From Candidatus Sulfopaludibacter sp. SbA3 (GTDB lineage: Bacteria > Acidobacteriota > Terriglobia > Bryobacterales > Bryobacteraceae): a stretch of DNA of 64,000 nt. Position numbers and translations under genes: made by a program. How positions within the stretch are numbered: the stretch's first letter is position 1; every line of letters begins with the position of its first letter. Positions 25,337 to 33,305 of this stretch are shown here, one piece after another. The stretch spans positions 1 to 64,000 of the forward strand of contig CAMDCN010000022.1 in the NCBI GenBank assembly GCA_945890485.1, in the 5' to 3' direction. The notes under the pieces are model-generated. The model was not told the origin of the DNA and searched no databases. It saw only the letters and a program-made list of their open reading frames with translations.

Positions 25337-26913
25337 CCGTGATACTCCACCACGAGGACCGTCAAATCGTCACCCTGCTCCTCCCCCGCCGCAAACGCCT
25401 CCACTTCCCGTCGCAGCCCGTTCGCCACGGCCTGCGCCCCCTGCGGCGCATACGCCATCAACGTCTCCCCTACCCGGCGGACTCCGAACATCTCCCCCGC
25501 CGCGTTCCGCGCCTCGTTGCATCCGTCTGAATAGAGCACCATCAAGTCCCCCGGCATCAGTTGTTGCCGGTAAGTCTCCCAAGTCGCCTCTTCCAGCATC
25601 CCCACCGGCAGCCCGGCCGATCGCAGTTCGAACACTTCGCCCGTCCGTCGCCACAGCAGCGGGCGGCAGTGCCCCGCATTCACCCATACCAGCCGCCCCA
25701 ATTTGTCCACGGTGACGAGCACCAGCGTTGCGTATTTCTCTCCGTTCGTTCGATGCAGCAGGAAACGATTCACCCGTTCGAGCACCGTCGCCGCCGACGT
25801 CGATTCACCCGTCGCGGCAAGAAACACGCCCTGCAAAAACGAAGCGAGCAAAGCCGAACTCACGCCTTTGCCGGAGACATCGGCCAGTACCGCCGCCCAG
25901 CGCTCCTCCCCGACCGGCATCAGGTCGAAGTAGTCGCCGCCCACCTGCGCCGACGACACACTGACGCCGCACGCCCGGAACCATCCTGTCGATGGAAACT
26001 GGTCCGGCAGCAAGTCCCGTTGGATCGTACGCGCCAGGTCCAACTCCCGTTCCATCCGCTCCTTCAAACGCTCCTGCACAATCAGCCGGGCGTTCTCCAG
26101 AATCATCGAGGCTTCCACCGCCAAGGACTGCAGCAGTTCGCCGCTGGTCCCTGAAAGGTCGGCCCGCGACTGCCGGGACTCCAGGTACAAAACCCCGACC
26201 GAATCCTTGACGGATCCCAGTACGGCGGTCTCCTCGCCCCCCGCCATCGACACTCGAAGCAGCGGCACACAAACGATGTGCCCGTACTCTTCCACGGTCA
26301 TCGATAGCAGTTCCCGCCGCCGGTCGAGAGCAGCACACAACACCTCGGGAGGCACTTTCAGGTCGCTTTCGCCCAAGACGGCGCCCGCGGCATCCCGGCC
26401 TATCCGCAATCCCAGCCCCTTGCCTTCGCGAAGCAGGACAAAACCCCGTTCGCACCCGGTCACGCTCATTGCCGCTTCGAGCAAACTAGCCAGCACATGG
26501 TCGGTTGAAAGTGAGCCGCTTAACGTCCGTGCGACCTCGAGGATGCTCCGCAACCGCTTTAGCCCAGCCGGCGGCGCCGTCGTCCGCAGGCCGACCTGCC
26601 GCGTCGTCCGGAAGACAAGCTCATAGCTCTCTTCCATCCCAAAACCCACCACCGACCCATCCAGAAGTACCGACCGGGGCACCTTCTCGCCATTCACGGT
26701 AATCCCGTTCCGGCTGTTCAGGTCCTCCACCCAATACTGGCCGGCTTCGAAGACGATCCGCGCGTGGTTCCTCGATGCCCGGTTATCCCGAAGCACCAGA
26801 TGATTGTTGTCCTGCCGTCCGATCAGAAACGGCACTGGCTCCAGCGGAATCGAGGTCCTTCCTCCCGTTGGCGCCAGAATTTCCAGTTCCGGTCCACCAT
26901 TGGAAGCTGTCAT
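25333..26913 (-). CDS. FHA-GAF-PP2C (SpoIIE-type) serine phosphatase
   Basis: I place the start at the ATG 26913, four bases after the fur stop, giving 526 residues; the longer frame would overlap fur. Residues about 5-95 form an FHA domain (F-L-I-G-R-Q-D-N-N-H-L-V-L; S-R-N-H-A-R-I; N-S-R-N-G-I-T-V-N-G). A GAF domain follows (about 110-280) and then a PP2C/SpoIIE phosphatase (about 310-520: V-G-G-D-Y-F-D-L; A-D-V-S-G-K-G-V; S-D-G-C-N-E-A). FHA domains bind phosphothreonine, so the protein fits Ser/Thr-kinase circuits or partner-switching control of an anti-sigma system. The metal-binding Asp residues are conserved. Confidence 0.92.
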   Translation of the reverse strand: MTASNGGPELEILAPTGGRTSIPLEPVPFLIGRQDNNHLVLRDNRASRNHARIVFEAGQYWVEDLNSRNGITVNGEKVPRSVLLDGSVVGFGMEESYELVFRTTRQVGLRTTAPPAGLKRLRSILEVARTLSGSLSTDHVLASLLEAAMSVTGCERGFVLLREGKGLGLRIGRDAAGAVLGESDLKVPPEVLCAALDRRRELLSMTVEEYGHIVCVPLLRVSMAGGEETAVLGSVKDSVGVLYLESRQSRADLSGTSGELLQSLAVEASMILENARLIVQERLKERMERELDLARTIQRDLLPDQFPSTGWFRACGVSVSSAQVGGDYFDLMPVGEERWAAVLADVSGKGVSSALLASFLQGVFLAATGESTSAATVLERVNRFLLHRTNGEKYATLVLVTVDKLGRLVWVNAGHCRPLLWRRTGEVFELRSAGLPVGMLEEATWETYRQQLMPGDLMVLYSDGCNEARNAAGEMFGVRRVGETLMAYAPQGAQAVANGLRREVEAFAAGEEQGDDLTVLVVEYHG

Positions 26914-26917
26914 CGCG

Positions 26918-27385
26918 CTATGCTTCCACCTCGGCCGCGTCCAATTCCTGCGCCCGTTGCATCTGGCAATTGGCGCAATAACCGCCAATTTCGGTGCGTG
27001 TCAGCAGAATTTGAAAGCCCAACGATTCCTGCACCTGGTTGCGGATCTGGATCAGCGGATCGCCAAAATACTCTTCCACTTTTCCGCAGCGCAGGCAAAT
27101 CACGTGCGCATGCTCCCGTTTCATCCGGGTCTCGTAGTAGTGTTGGTCGCCCGAATGATGCATCAGGTCCAGTTCATCCACCAGCCCCGCCGCCTTCAGC
27201 ATGTTCAGCGTGCGGTAAACAGTCACCCGGTTTAGCTTCGGGTCCTGCAAACGCGCCATCTGGTACAAACTCTCGGCATCGAGATGTTTTCCGGACTTAT
27301 CAATCAAGTCCAGCAGGATCTTCCGTTGCCGTGTTAGGCGAACACCCTGATTCTTAAGCGAACTCCTGGTTGTTTCGACCGCCAT
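26918..27385 (-). CDS. Fur-family transcriptional regulator
   Basis: The 155-residue protein has the winged-helix N-terminus (R-L-T-R-Q-R-K-I-L-L-D-L-I; V-T-V-Y-R-T-L-N-M-L) and the metal site H-H-S-G-D-Q-H-Y-Y-E. C-L-R-C and a late C-A-N-C form the structural zinc site. It could be Fur, Zur or PerR; the sequence alone does not decide. It heads a reverse operon with the phosphatase and ankyrin genes and faces the biotin carboxylase gene across 38 bp that contain a perfect inverted repeat. Confidence 0.9.
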   Translation of the reverse strand: MAVETTRSSLKNQGVRLTRQRKILLDLIDKSGKHLDAESLYQMARLQDPKLNRVTVYRTLNMLKAAGLVDELDLMHHSGDQHYYETRMKREHAHVICLRCGKVEEYFGDPLIQIRNQVQESLGFQILLTRTEIGGYCANCQMQRAQELDAAEVEA

Positions 27386-27394
27386 TACGTAAGG

Positions 27395-27412
27395 GTAGCA
27401 AACGATTGCTAC
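27395..27412. promoter_or_regulatory. Candidate operator: perfect 7-4-7 inverted repeat
   Basis: GTAGCAA and TTGCTAC flank ACGA in the 38-bp gap between fur and accC. The right arm overlaps a TACAAT (27410-27415) that could be the -10 box of accC. It is a plausible site for the adjacent Fur-family protein. A TSS set by this -10 would lie only a few bases before the accC ATG. Confidence 0.5.
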
Positions 27413-27423
27413 AATTGCCCTTC

Positions 27424-28878
27424 ATGTTTCGTAAGGTTCTCGTGGCCAACCGGGGTGAGATCGCCGTTCGTGTCCTCCGCGCTCTCCGCGAACGGCGGAT
27501 TCCGAGCGTCGCCGTCTACTCAGACGCCGACCGCAAATCCCTAGCCGTCCAAATTGCAGATGAGGCGGCCTATCTCGGTGCCTCCCCGTCCTCGGAGAGC
27601 TACCTCCGTATCGACAAGCTGCTCTCCGCCGCCCGCGCCCATGGGGCTGACGCCATCCATCCGGGCTACGGCTTTCTGAGTGAAAACGCCGAGTTCGCCT
27701 CCGCCTGCGCTGACGCTGGAATCACCTTCATCGGCCCGTCCGCGGCCTCCATCCGCGCCCTTGGCTCAAAGACCGCCGCCCGCCAGCTCGCCCTCTCCGT
27801 CGGCGCCCCCGTCGTGCCCGGCACTGACGCCGCAGTCTCCGATATCACCGAAGCAAAGCGCATTGCCAGCCAGATCGGCTATCCCGTCATGATTAAGGCC
27901 GCCGCCGGCGGCGGCGGGAAAGGGATGCGCGTGGTGGAAAGCGAGGCCGGCCTCGAAGCCGCACTCCGCGACGCCTCGAGCGAAGCCGAACGCAGCTTCA
28001 AATCGGCCGAGGTCTATCTCGAAAAAGCCCTGATTCATCCCCGTCACGTCGAAATCCAACTGCTCGGCGACCACCACGGCAACCTGATCCATCTCGGCGA
28101 ACGGGAATGCTCGCTGCAGCGCCGGCATCAGAAGGTGATCGAAGAGTCGCCCTCTCCGCTCTCGGCCCTCGACCCCGCGCTCCGCCATCGGATGGGCGAA
28201 GCCGCACTCAAGATCGCCCGTGCCGCCGGGTACTCGAATGCTGGCACCGCCGAGTTCCTCGTTGACGCCGACCGCAACTTTTACTTCCTCGAGATGAACA
28301 CGCGGCTGCAGGTGGAACATCCCGTCACCGAACTCGTCACCAGCGTCGACCTTGTTCATCTCCAACTCGACCTGGCCGCCGGGGCGGTGCTCCCTTTGAA
28401 GCAGGAGGACATCCGCTGGACCGGCCACGCCATCGAGTGCCGCCTCTACGCCGAAGACCCGGCCAACAACTTCTTCCCGTCCCCCGGCGTCATCGAGAAG
28501 CTCGAGCTTCCTTCTGGCCCCGGCGTCCGCCTCGACAGCGGCATCTACGAAGGATGGAACGTCCCGCTCGACTACGACCCGCTTCTGGCGAAACTCGCCG
28601 TCTGGGCCCCGGACCGGCTGACGGCCATCGCACGTCTCGAGCGAGCGCTTTCGGAGACGGTGATTCTTGGCATCCGCAACAACATCCACTTTTTCCGGCA
28701 ACTCCTGGCCGACCCGGATGTCATAGCGGGCAACCTGCACACTACTTTTCTGAACACCTTCCGATACCAAGCCCCACCGCCACCATCGGGTGAAGCCCTC
28801 GCCGCGGCGCTCGCCGCGTACCGGCCCAAAGCGGCTCCGTTGCCGCTGTCCCGCCGCTCCGCCTGGAGAAATTCATGA
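27424..28878 (+). CDS. accC: Biotin carboxylase subunit of an acyl-CoA/acetyl-CoA carboxylase
   Basis: The start at 27424 begins the canonical M-F-R-K-V-L-V-A-N-R-G-E-I-A-V-R; the frame is open further upstream but that part runs into the fur gene. The 484-residue enzyme has the ATP-grasp glycine loop A-A-A-G-G-G-G-K-G-M-R and the E-M-N-T-R-L-Q-V-E-H-P-V-T-E active-site block. It carboxylates biotin using bicarbonate and ATP. The next gene, overlapping by 4 bases, encodes the biotin carrier. This split arrangement is typical of propionyl-CoA or methylcrotonyl-CoA-type carboxylases; the carboxyltransferase is not in the window. Confidence 0.93.
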   Translation: MFRKVLVANRGEIAVRVLRALRERRIPSVAVYSDADRKSLAVQIADEAAYLGASPSSESYLRIDKLLSAARAHGADAIHPGYGFLSENAEFASACADAGITFIGPSAASIRALGSKTAARQLALSVGAPVVPGTDAAVSDITEAKRIASQIGYPVMIKAAAGGGGKGMRVVESEAGLEAALRDASSEAERSFKSAEVYLEKALIHPRHVEIQLLGDHHGNLIHLGERECSLQRRHQKVIEESPSPLSALDPALRHRMGEAALKIARAAGYSNAGTAEFLVDADRNFYFLEMNTRLQVEHPVTELVTSVDLVHLQLDLAAGAVLPLKQEDIRWTGHAIECRLYAEDPANNFFPSPGVIEKLELPSGPGVRLDSGIYEGWNVPLDYDPLLAKLAVWAPDRLTAIARLERALSETVILGIRNNIHFFRQLLADPDVIAGNLHTTFLNTFRYQAPPPPSGEALAAALAAYRPKAAPLPLSRRSAWRNS

Positions 28879-29264
28879 TCCCCGATATCGTCGAGATCCG
28901 ACCCGGCGTTTACTCCGTGCTGCTCAACGGCCGGAGTTTTGTGATCCATGAGTCCGCAACCAACTGGATCGCCCTCAACGCCATCGAATGGGAGCGGGTG
29001 GTTACTGATCCGCGGCTTCGCGCTTCTGCCGGTCCCGCCGCCGCCTCGGCCATTCGCGAAGTCAAGGCCGCGATGCCTGGCAAGGTGGTCCGCCTGCTGG
29101 CTTCCCCCGGCGATACCGTGGAGGCCGGTCAAGGCCTGTTGATTCTCGAAGCGATGAAAATGCAGAACGAACTCCGGAGCCCCCGCGCCGGAGTCGTCGC
29201 CGCCGTCCGCGTGGAGGAGGGGACCACCGTCGCCAGCGGCCAAGTCCTCGTTACACTGGAATAA
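28875..29264 (+). CDS. Biotin carboxyl carrier (biotinyl-domain) protein
   Basis: A 129-residue protein with a C-terminal biotinyl domain (about residues 58-129). The biotinylation motif is E-A-M-K-M-Q-N-E-L, with the Lys as attachment site. A Met on each side of the Lys is standard for biotin rather than lipoyl attachment. The N-terminal half (V-Y-S-V-L-L-N-G-R-S-F-V-I) resembles the linker region of acyl-CoA carboxylase alpha chains, as if one ancestral alpha subunit were split between this gene and accC. Confidence 0.92.
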   Translation: MIPDIVEIRPGVYSVLLNGRSFVIHESATNWIALNAIEWERVVTDPRLRASAGPAAASAIREVKAAMPGKVVRLLASPGDTVEAGQGLLILEAMKMQNELRSPRAGVVAAVRVEEGTTVASGQVLVTLE

Positions 29265-29267
29265 GCG

Positions 29268-30032
29268 ATGCCCAACCCCGTCTGCCCGAACTGCCAAGGA
29301 TCCGGCTGGATCATCGCCGAACGCAACGGCATCTCCGGCGCCAAGCGGTGCGAATGCGTCCTCGCCCAGCAGCAGCAGGAGAACTGGGACAACGCAGGTA
29401 TCCCGCCGCTGTATGAGAATGCTTCGCTCGACAACTTTGTTCTGCCCACCGACAATCAGTTGGCAGCCCGGAACTTGCAGAACGTCATGCTCATCGTTCG
29501 CGGCTACGCAAAGGAGTTCCCGAACGTCGACAAGCCCGGCCTGCTGCTCATCGGAGAGCCCGGCACCGGCAAGACGCACTTGGCTGTCGCCGCGCTACGG
29601 ACCCTGATCGGCCGCGGCTTCTCGGGCCTTTTCTACGATTATCAGCATCTATTGCAAAGCATCCGCGCGAGCTATGACCCCACGAGCGGCAGCACCGACC
29701 GCGAGGCCTACTCAACGGCTCTCGACGCCGAACTGCTTCTGCTCGATGACCTCGGCGCCCACCGCATCACGGATTGGGTGGAAGATACCGTCACCAGCCT
29801 GATTACCTACCGGTGCAACAACAAGAAACCGATCATTGCGACGACGAACCTCTCCGATCCGGACATTGGCGGCGCGGCTCGCCCGGCGGCGAGCGGCAGC
29901 GGCCGGGAATACGGGCGGACCCTCGCCGATCAGATTGGCATGCGGGCCCGCAGCCGTCTCTTTGAGATGTGCCGCGTGATCCGCATGCCGCAGGTGGAAG
30001 ACTACCGGTTTCGCAAGGCCCGGATTAGCTAG
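29268..30032 (+). CDS. DnaC/IstB-type AAA+ ATPase with N-terminal zinc-binding region
   Basis: The 254-residue protein starts with a zinc-ribbon-like segment (C-P-N-C-Q-G-S-G-W and a later C-E-C) within the first 30 residues. Walker A is G-E-P-G-T-G-K-T-H near residue 100 and Walker B is L-L-L-L-D-D-L-G near residue 160. This is the pattern of helicase loaders (DnaC/DnaI) and IstB. No transposase or insertion-sequence ends are nearby, so an IS helper role is unlikely. It lies next to the strand-composition switch discussed in the findings. The 3' end overlaps the DinB gene by eight bases. Confidence 0.85.
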   Translation: MPNPVCPNCQGSGWIIAERNGISGAKRCECVLAQQQQENWDNAGIPPLYENASLDNFVLPTDNQLAARNLQNVMLIVRGYAKEFPNVDKPGLLLIGEPGTGKTHLAVAALRTLIGRGFSGLFYDYQHLLQSIRASYDPTSGSTDREAYSTALDAELLLLDDLGAHRITDWVEDTVTSLITYRCNNKKPIIATTNLSDPDIGGAARPAASGSGREYGRTLADQIGMRARSRLFEMCRVIRMPQVEDYRFRKARIS

Positions 30033-30522
30033 CTGAGTCGCCGCTCGGACCGTAGATCGACGGCACTTTGGCGCCCATCGGCCGGAGGTACGAGGACAAC
30101 TGCCCCCGGTGATGAACCGAGTGCGCGGTGGCGAACCCGACGTAGTTTACGGCCGGCATCGTGAACGCTCCACCCCATACCGTGACGACCTTGGCCAGAT
30201 CGTCACCACTCATGGCTTCGACTTTGGCGATCGTCGCCGAAACTTCCTTGTCGTACCATTCCACAACCTCGGCCGGGGTCGTCAGGGCACTCGCACCGGT
30301 GGGCATCGGTGCATCGCCACCCAACAAGGCGATGTCCATAAGCATCACCTCACCCTCGACGATGTGCTTGGCAAGGGCCAGGGCTTTCATCGATTTGGCA
30401 TCCGGGCTATAGTCGAGTTGGTCATCGGGGATCGCACTGATCACCCGCTTGGTTGCCGCCATCTCCATCTTGAGAACACCGGCAAGGTAGGTTCCGATCA
30501 CTTTTGCTTCTTGAGGGGTCAT
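30025..30522 (-). CDS. DinB-superfamily protein
   Basis: The 165-residue four-helix-bundle protein carries three His candidates for the DinB metal site: H in L-A-K-H-I-V-E-G-E near residue 53 and the H-S-V-H-H-R-G-Q-L pair near residue 136. The ending L-R-P-M-G-A-K-V-P-S-I-Y-G-P-S-G-D is typical of the DinB/YfiT-like group. Members include thiol-dependent S-transferases and many proteins of unknown activity. Confidence 0.88.
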   Translation of the reverse strand: MTPQEAKVIGTYLAGVLKMEMAATKRVISAIPDDQLDYSPDAKSMKALALAKHIVEGEVMLMDIALLGGDAPMPTGASALTTPAEVVEWYDKEVSATIAKVEAMSGDDLAKVVTVWGGAFTMPAVNYVGFATAHSVHHRGQLSSYLRPMGAKVPSIYGPSGDSAS

Positions 30523-30604
30523 ACCGACACTTTACCCCGAGTTCTGGGTTAAAATTTTGATAACTTTTCAGGACGAAAAGTGTTTGTCCGCAGGTAGAGC
30601 GATC
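30523..30604. promoter_or_regulatory. AT-rich divergent intergenic region
   Basis: This 82-bp region between the dinB-like and sulfotransferase starts is much richer in A+T than its surroundings (for example GTTAAAATTTTGATAAC at 30548-30564). It probably holds promoters for both genes. I found no DnaA-box consensus in it by eye. Confidence 0.35.
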
Positions 30605-31537
30605 ATGATGAAAATCTCCAAGATTTTTCATTGCACTTTTTATAAATGTGGAAGTCAGTGGGTTCGCGATGTGTTGTCCGAACCGGCACTGGTTGCACAT
30701 TCCGGCCATCCACTCCTTGTCAGCGGGGTGGATTTACCGAGTTCCGGCTGGCCAGCATTGGACGCAGGTGGACTCGCAAGCCCCGTGTACACCGCGGGCT
30801 TCGGCGATTGGCAAAATCGGCCCGACCCGGACCCGGAGGATCGCTGCGTGGTGGTGACGCGCGACCCGCGCGACGTGATTGTCTCGCTGGTCATTTCGCT
30901 CGCGCTTAGCCACACCCCCAACGAGGTCACGTCGCTGCTGCGGCTCCCGATCCGCAATGCGAACAAAGACGACCGGATCCGCATCGGGATCCATCTTTTC
31001 AGCCACTGGGCGGCTCAGTTTCAGTCGTGGTTTGGCCCCGAGTTCGACGGAGACATTCTGCGCCTGGACTACGCCGAGCTGGTCACCGATGAACAAGCGG
31101 CTTTCCGCCGCATCTTTGCTTATTTGGGCTGGGAGATCCCAGACGATATTGCCACTACGGTAATCAACACCCATTCGTTTCTAGCAACCAGCGGCGGCCG
31201 GCGCCGGGGCGAAGAGAACGAGTTCAGCCATCGGCGGAAGGGTATCAGCGGCGACTGGCGGAACCACTTCAGTAGGCAGACCGGAGAGATGTTCGAGACG
31301 GCATTCCCCGGGCTGCTGGAGCGGTGCGGCTATGAATCCGGAAATCAGTGGTGGTCTGAATTGGCGGAGGAAGCCGCTCCGGACAGCTCCACGGCCGAAG
31401 GGCAATTAGCGCGGCTACTGGCGGCATTCGAGGCCCAGGAGAAGGAGCTCGCGATTCAACGGGAGGCGGCGGCCCAACGGCTGAAGGACGTCGAAACGCT
31501 ACATCAGCTTTACGACGAGTTACGCTACACTACGTAG
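30605..31537 (+). CDS. PAPS-dependent sulfotransferase with C-terminal coiled coil
   Basis: The start at 30605 follows an AGGTAGAG-type Shine-Dalgarno and a second ATG lies directly after it. The 310-residue protein shows the 5'-phosphosulfate loop F-Y-K-C-G-S-Q-W-V near residue 12, the 3'-phosphate segment V-V-V-T-R-D-P-R-D-V-I-V-S, and the late R-K-G-I-S-G-D-W-R-N-H-F. These are the Sulfotransfer_1 signatures. Residues about 270-305 (Q-L-A-R-L-L-A-A-F-E-A-Q-E-K-E-L and following) form a likely coiled coil. The acceptor is unknown; glycans or lipids are common. The gene stands alone, without PAPS-synthesis genes nearby. Confidence 0.85.
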   Translation: MMKISKIFHCTFYKCGSQWVRDVLSEPALVAHSGHPLLVSGVDLPSSGWPALDAGGLASPVYTAGFGDWQNRPDPDPEDRCVVVTRDPRDVIVSLVISLALSHTPNEVTSLLRLPIRNANKDDRIRIGIHLFSHWAAQFQSWFGPEFDGDILRLDYAELVTDEQAAFRRIFAYLGWEIPDDIATTVINTHSFLATSGGRRRGEENEFSHRRKGISGDWRNHFSRQTGEMFETAFPGLLERCGYESGNQWWSELAEEAAPDSSTAEGQLARLLAAFEAQEKELAIQREAAAQRLKDVETLHQLYDELRYTT

Positions 31538-31540
31538 AAT

Positions 31541-32470
31541 TTGCGGATCACGTCGCTCGATCAGTTCCGCGGCTATACGGTCGCCGGGATGTTTCTTGTC
31601 AATTTCCTCAGCTCCTACAAGGAATTGCATCCGCTGCTCCGGCACCACAACACCTACAACAGTTATGCGGATACGATCATGCCGCATTTCTTTTTCGCGG
31701 TCGGCTTTGCGCTGCAGTTGGGGGCGAACAAGCCGATCCCGCGGCTGGTGAAGCGATCCCTGCTCCTGATGCTGGTCGCCGCTCTGGTCTATTGGCCGAC
31801 GGGCGGCTGGCGAATCTGGTTCCAGACGCTGACCCATATCGCGTTCACGACACTTTGGATTCTGCCGGTGTTGCGATCGTCCGTGCGGACTCAGGTTGTG
31901 TTCATGGTCTGTTCCTCGTTGCTGCATCTCGGCCTTTCGAGTTGGTTCTGGCATGACTGGCTACGGGCGCAACGAGTGATTGACGGCGGTCCGCTGGGAT
32001 TTTTGACGTGGACCGTTCCGACGATAGCGGGGGCGCTCGCCTGCCGCTGGGTCGGCGACGGAAACCTTCGGCCGATGGCGAGTTGGGGACTCGGGCTGAT
32101 GGCAGTTGGCTATGGACTTTCGTGTTTGACCAACGGTGGTGTGTGGGCGGCGCCGCCGTTCGTAGCGCCGTGGCATCCGCGGGACATGTGGACGATGTCG
32201 CAACAGGCGGCGAGCGCGAGCTACCTCTATTTTTCAGCCGGGTTCAGTTTGCTGGTCTACCGGCTGTTCGTCTGGTGGGACCCGCAGATTTCGCTGTTCC
32301 GGACGCTGGGCACGAACGCACTGGCTGGTTACATTTTGGCGGGCTATACGGAGGATTTGGTAAAGTACGCCGTGCCCGGTCCGTGGTGGTTGAGTTTTTC
32401 GTTATTTTTTACCCTAACTTGGGCCGTTCTGCTCCTGCTCGAAAGGAAGGGTTGGTATTTGCGCCTATAA
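31541..32470 (+). CDS. Integral membrane protein, heparan-alpha-glucosaminide N-acetyltransferase-like
   Basis: The probable start is TTG at 31541, three bases after the previous stop; no ATG is available before the conserved S-L-D-Q-F-R-G-Y-T-V-A-G-M. That opening and the roughly nine membrane segments over 309 residues match the HGSNAT/DUF1624-DUF5009 group, which transfers acetyl groups across membranes to sugars. The conserved early His (H-F-F-F-A-V-G-F near residue 48) fits the presumed catalytic position. A role in modifying a cell-surface glycan alongside the upstream sulfotransferase is possible but inferred. Confidence 0.78.
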   Translation: MRITSLDQFRGYTVAGMFLVNFLSSYKELHPLLRHHNTYNSYADTIMPHFFFAVGFALQLGANKPIPRLVKRSLLLMLVAALVYWPTGGWRIWFQTLTHIAFTTLWILPVLRSSVRTQVVFMVCSSLLHLGLSSWFWHDWLRAQRVIDGGPLGFLTWTVPTIAGALACRWVGDGNLRPMASWGLGLMAVGYGLSCLTNGGVWAAPPFVAPWHPRDMWTMSQQAASASYLYFSAGFSLLVYRLFVWWDPQISLFRTLGTNALAGYILAGYTEDLVKYAVPGPWWLSFSLFFTLTWAVLLLLERKGWYLRL

Positions 32471-32483
32471 TGGATGGAATTGC

Positions 32484-33305
32484 ATGACAAGAACGAGTGA
32501 CCTTAGCGAGTTGCAATCGATCGCCCGGACAGTACGCCGGGACATCATTGAAATGATCGGAGCCGCCAAGAGCGGGCATCCCGGCGGATCGCTTTCCGCT
32601 GTAGAAATTCTGGTGACGTTGTATTTCGACGTCATGAAACACGACCCCGCCAACCCGGCCTGGCCGCTGCGTGACCGGTTTATCCTGTCGAAAGGCCACG
32701 CCGCCCCGGTGCTCTATAGCGTTATGGCCGAGACCGGCTATACGCCGAAGGACCAGTTGAATACGCTTCGCCGGATCGGGTCGATCTATCAGGGCCATCC
32801 GGACCGCCGGTTCATCCCGGCGCTCGAGGCCTCGACCGGATCGCTCGGCGTTGGTTTGTCGCTTGGTCTCGGCATGGCCGAGGCTGCCAAGCTCGACAAG
32901 AGCCCGTCGCGGACTTACGTGGTGCTGGGCGACGGCGAAATTCAGGAAGGCCAGATTTGGGAAGCGGCGATGTACGCCGGGTTCCACAAGATCGACAACA
33001 TTGTCGCCATCCTGGACAACAACCGCATTCAGCTTGACGGCTGGGTGAAGGACATCATGGGCCTGGACCCGTTGCCGGAGAAGTGGGCATCGTTCGGCTG
33101 GCATGTAATTGAAGTCGACGGGCACGACATCGTGGCGCTGCAGGCTGCATTCGCCGAAGCGGAAGCCACCAAAGGCAAGCCCTCCATCCTGATTGCCCAC
33201 ACCGTGAAAGGGAAAGGCGTCAGCTTCATGGAAAACAATCCGAAGTATCATGGCGTGGCCCCGACCAAGGAAGAAGTGGAACTGGCGCTGAAGGAGATTG
33301 GCTAA
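32484..33305 (+). CDS. Transketolase, N-terminal subunit
   Basis: The 273-residue protein corresponds to the thiamine-diphosphate-binding half of transketolase: K-S-G-H-P-G-G-S-L-S near residue 30, S-K-G-H-A-A-P near 73, and the TPP/Mg motif G-D-G-E-I-Q-E-G-Q-I-W ending in D-N-N. It shuttles two-carbon units in the pentose phosphate pathway. The C-terminal half is the next gene, which starts one base after this stop, so the enzyme is a split heteromer. Confidence 0.95.
   Translation: MTRTSDLSELQSIARTVRRDIIEMIGAAKSGHPGGSLSAVEILVTLYFDVMKHDPANPAWPLRDRFILSKGHAAPVLYSVMAETGYTPKDQLNTLRRIGSIYQGHPDRRFIPALEASTGSLGVGLSLGLGMAEAAKLDKSPSRTYVVLGDGEIQEGQIWEAAMYAGFHKIDNIVAILDNNRIQLDGWVKDIMGLDPLPEKWASFGWHVIEVDGHDIVALQAAFAEAEATKGKPSILIAHTVKGKGVSFMENNPKYHGVAPTKEEVELALKEIG

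Noticed and set aside
29268-30032. IstB helper of an insertion sequence
   Set aside because: No transposase or terminal repeats are adjacent, and the N-terminal zinc segment fits a helicase-loader-like protein better.
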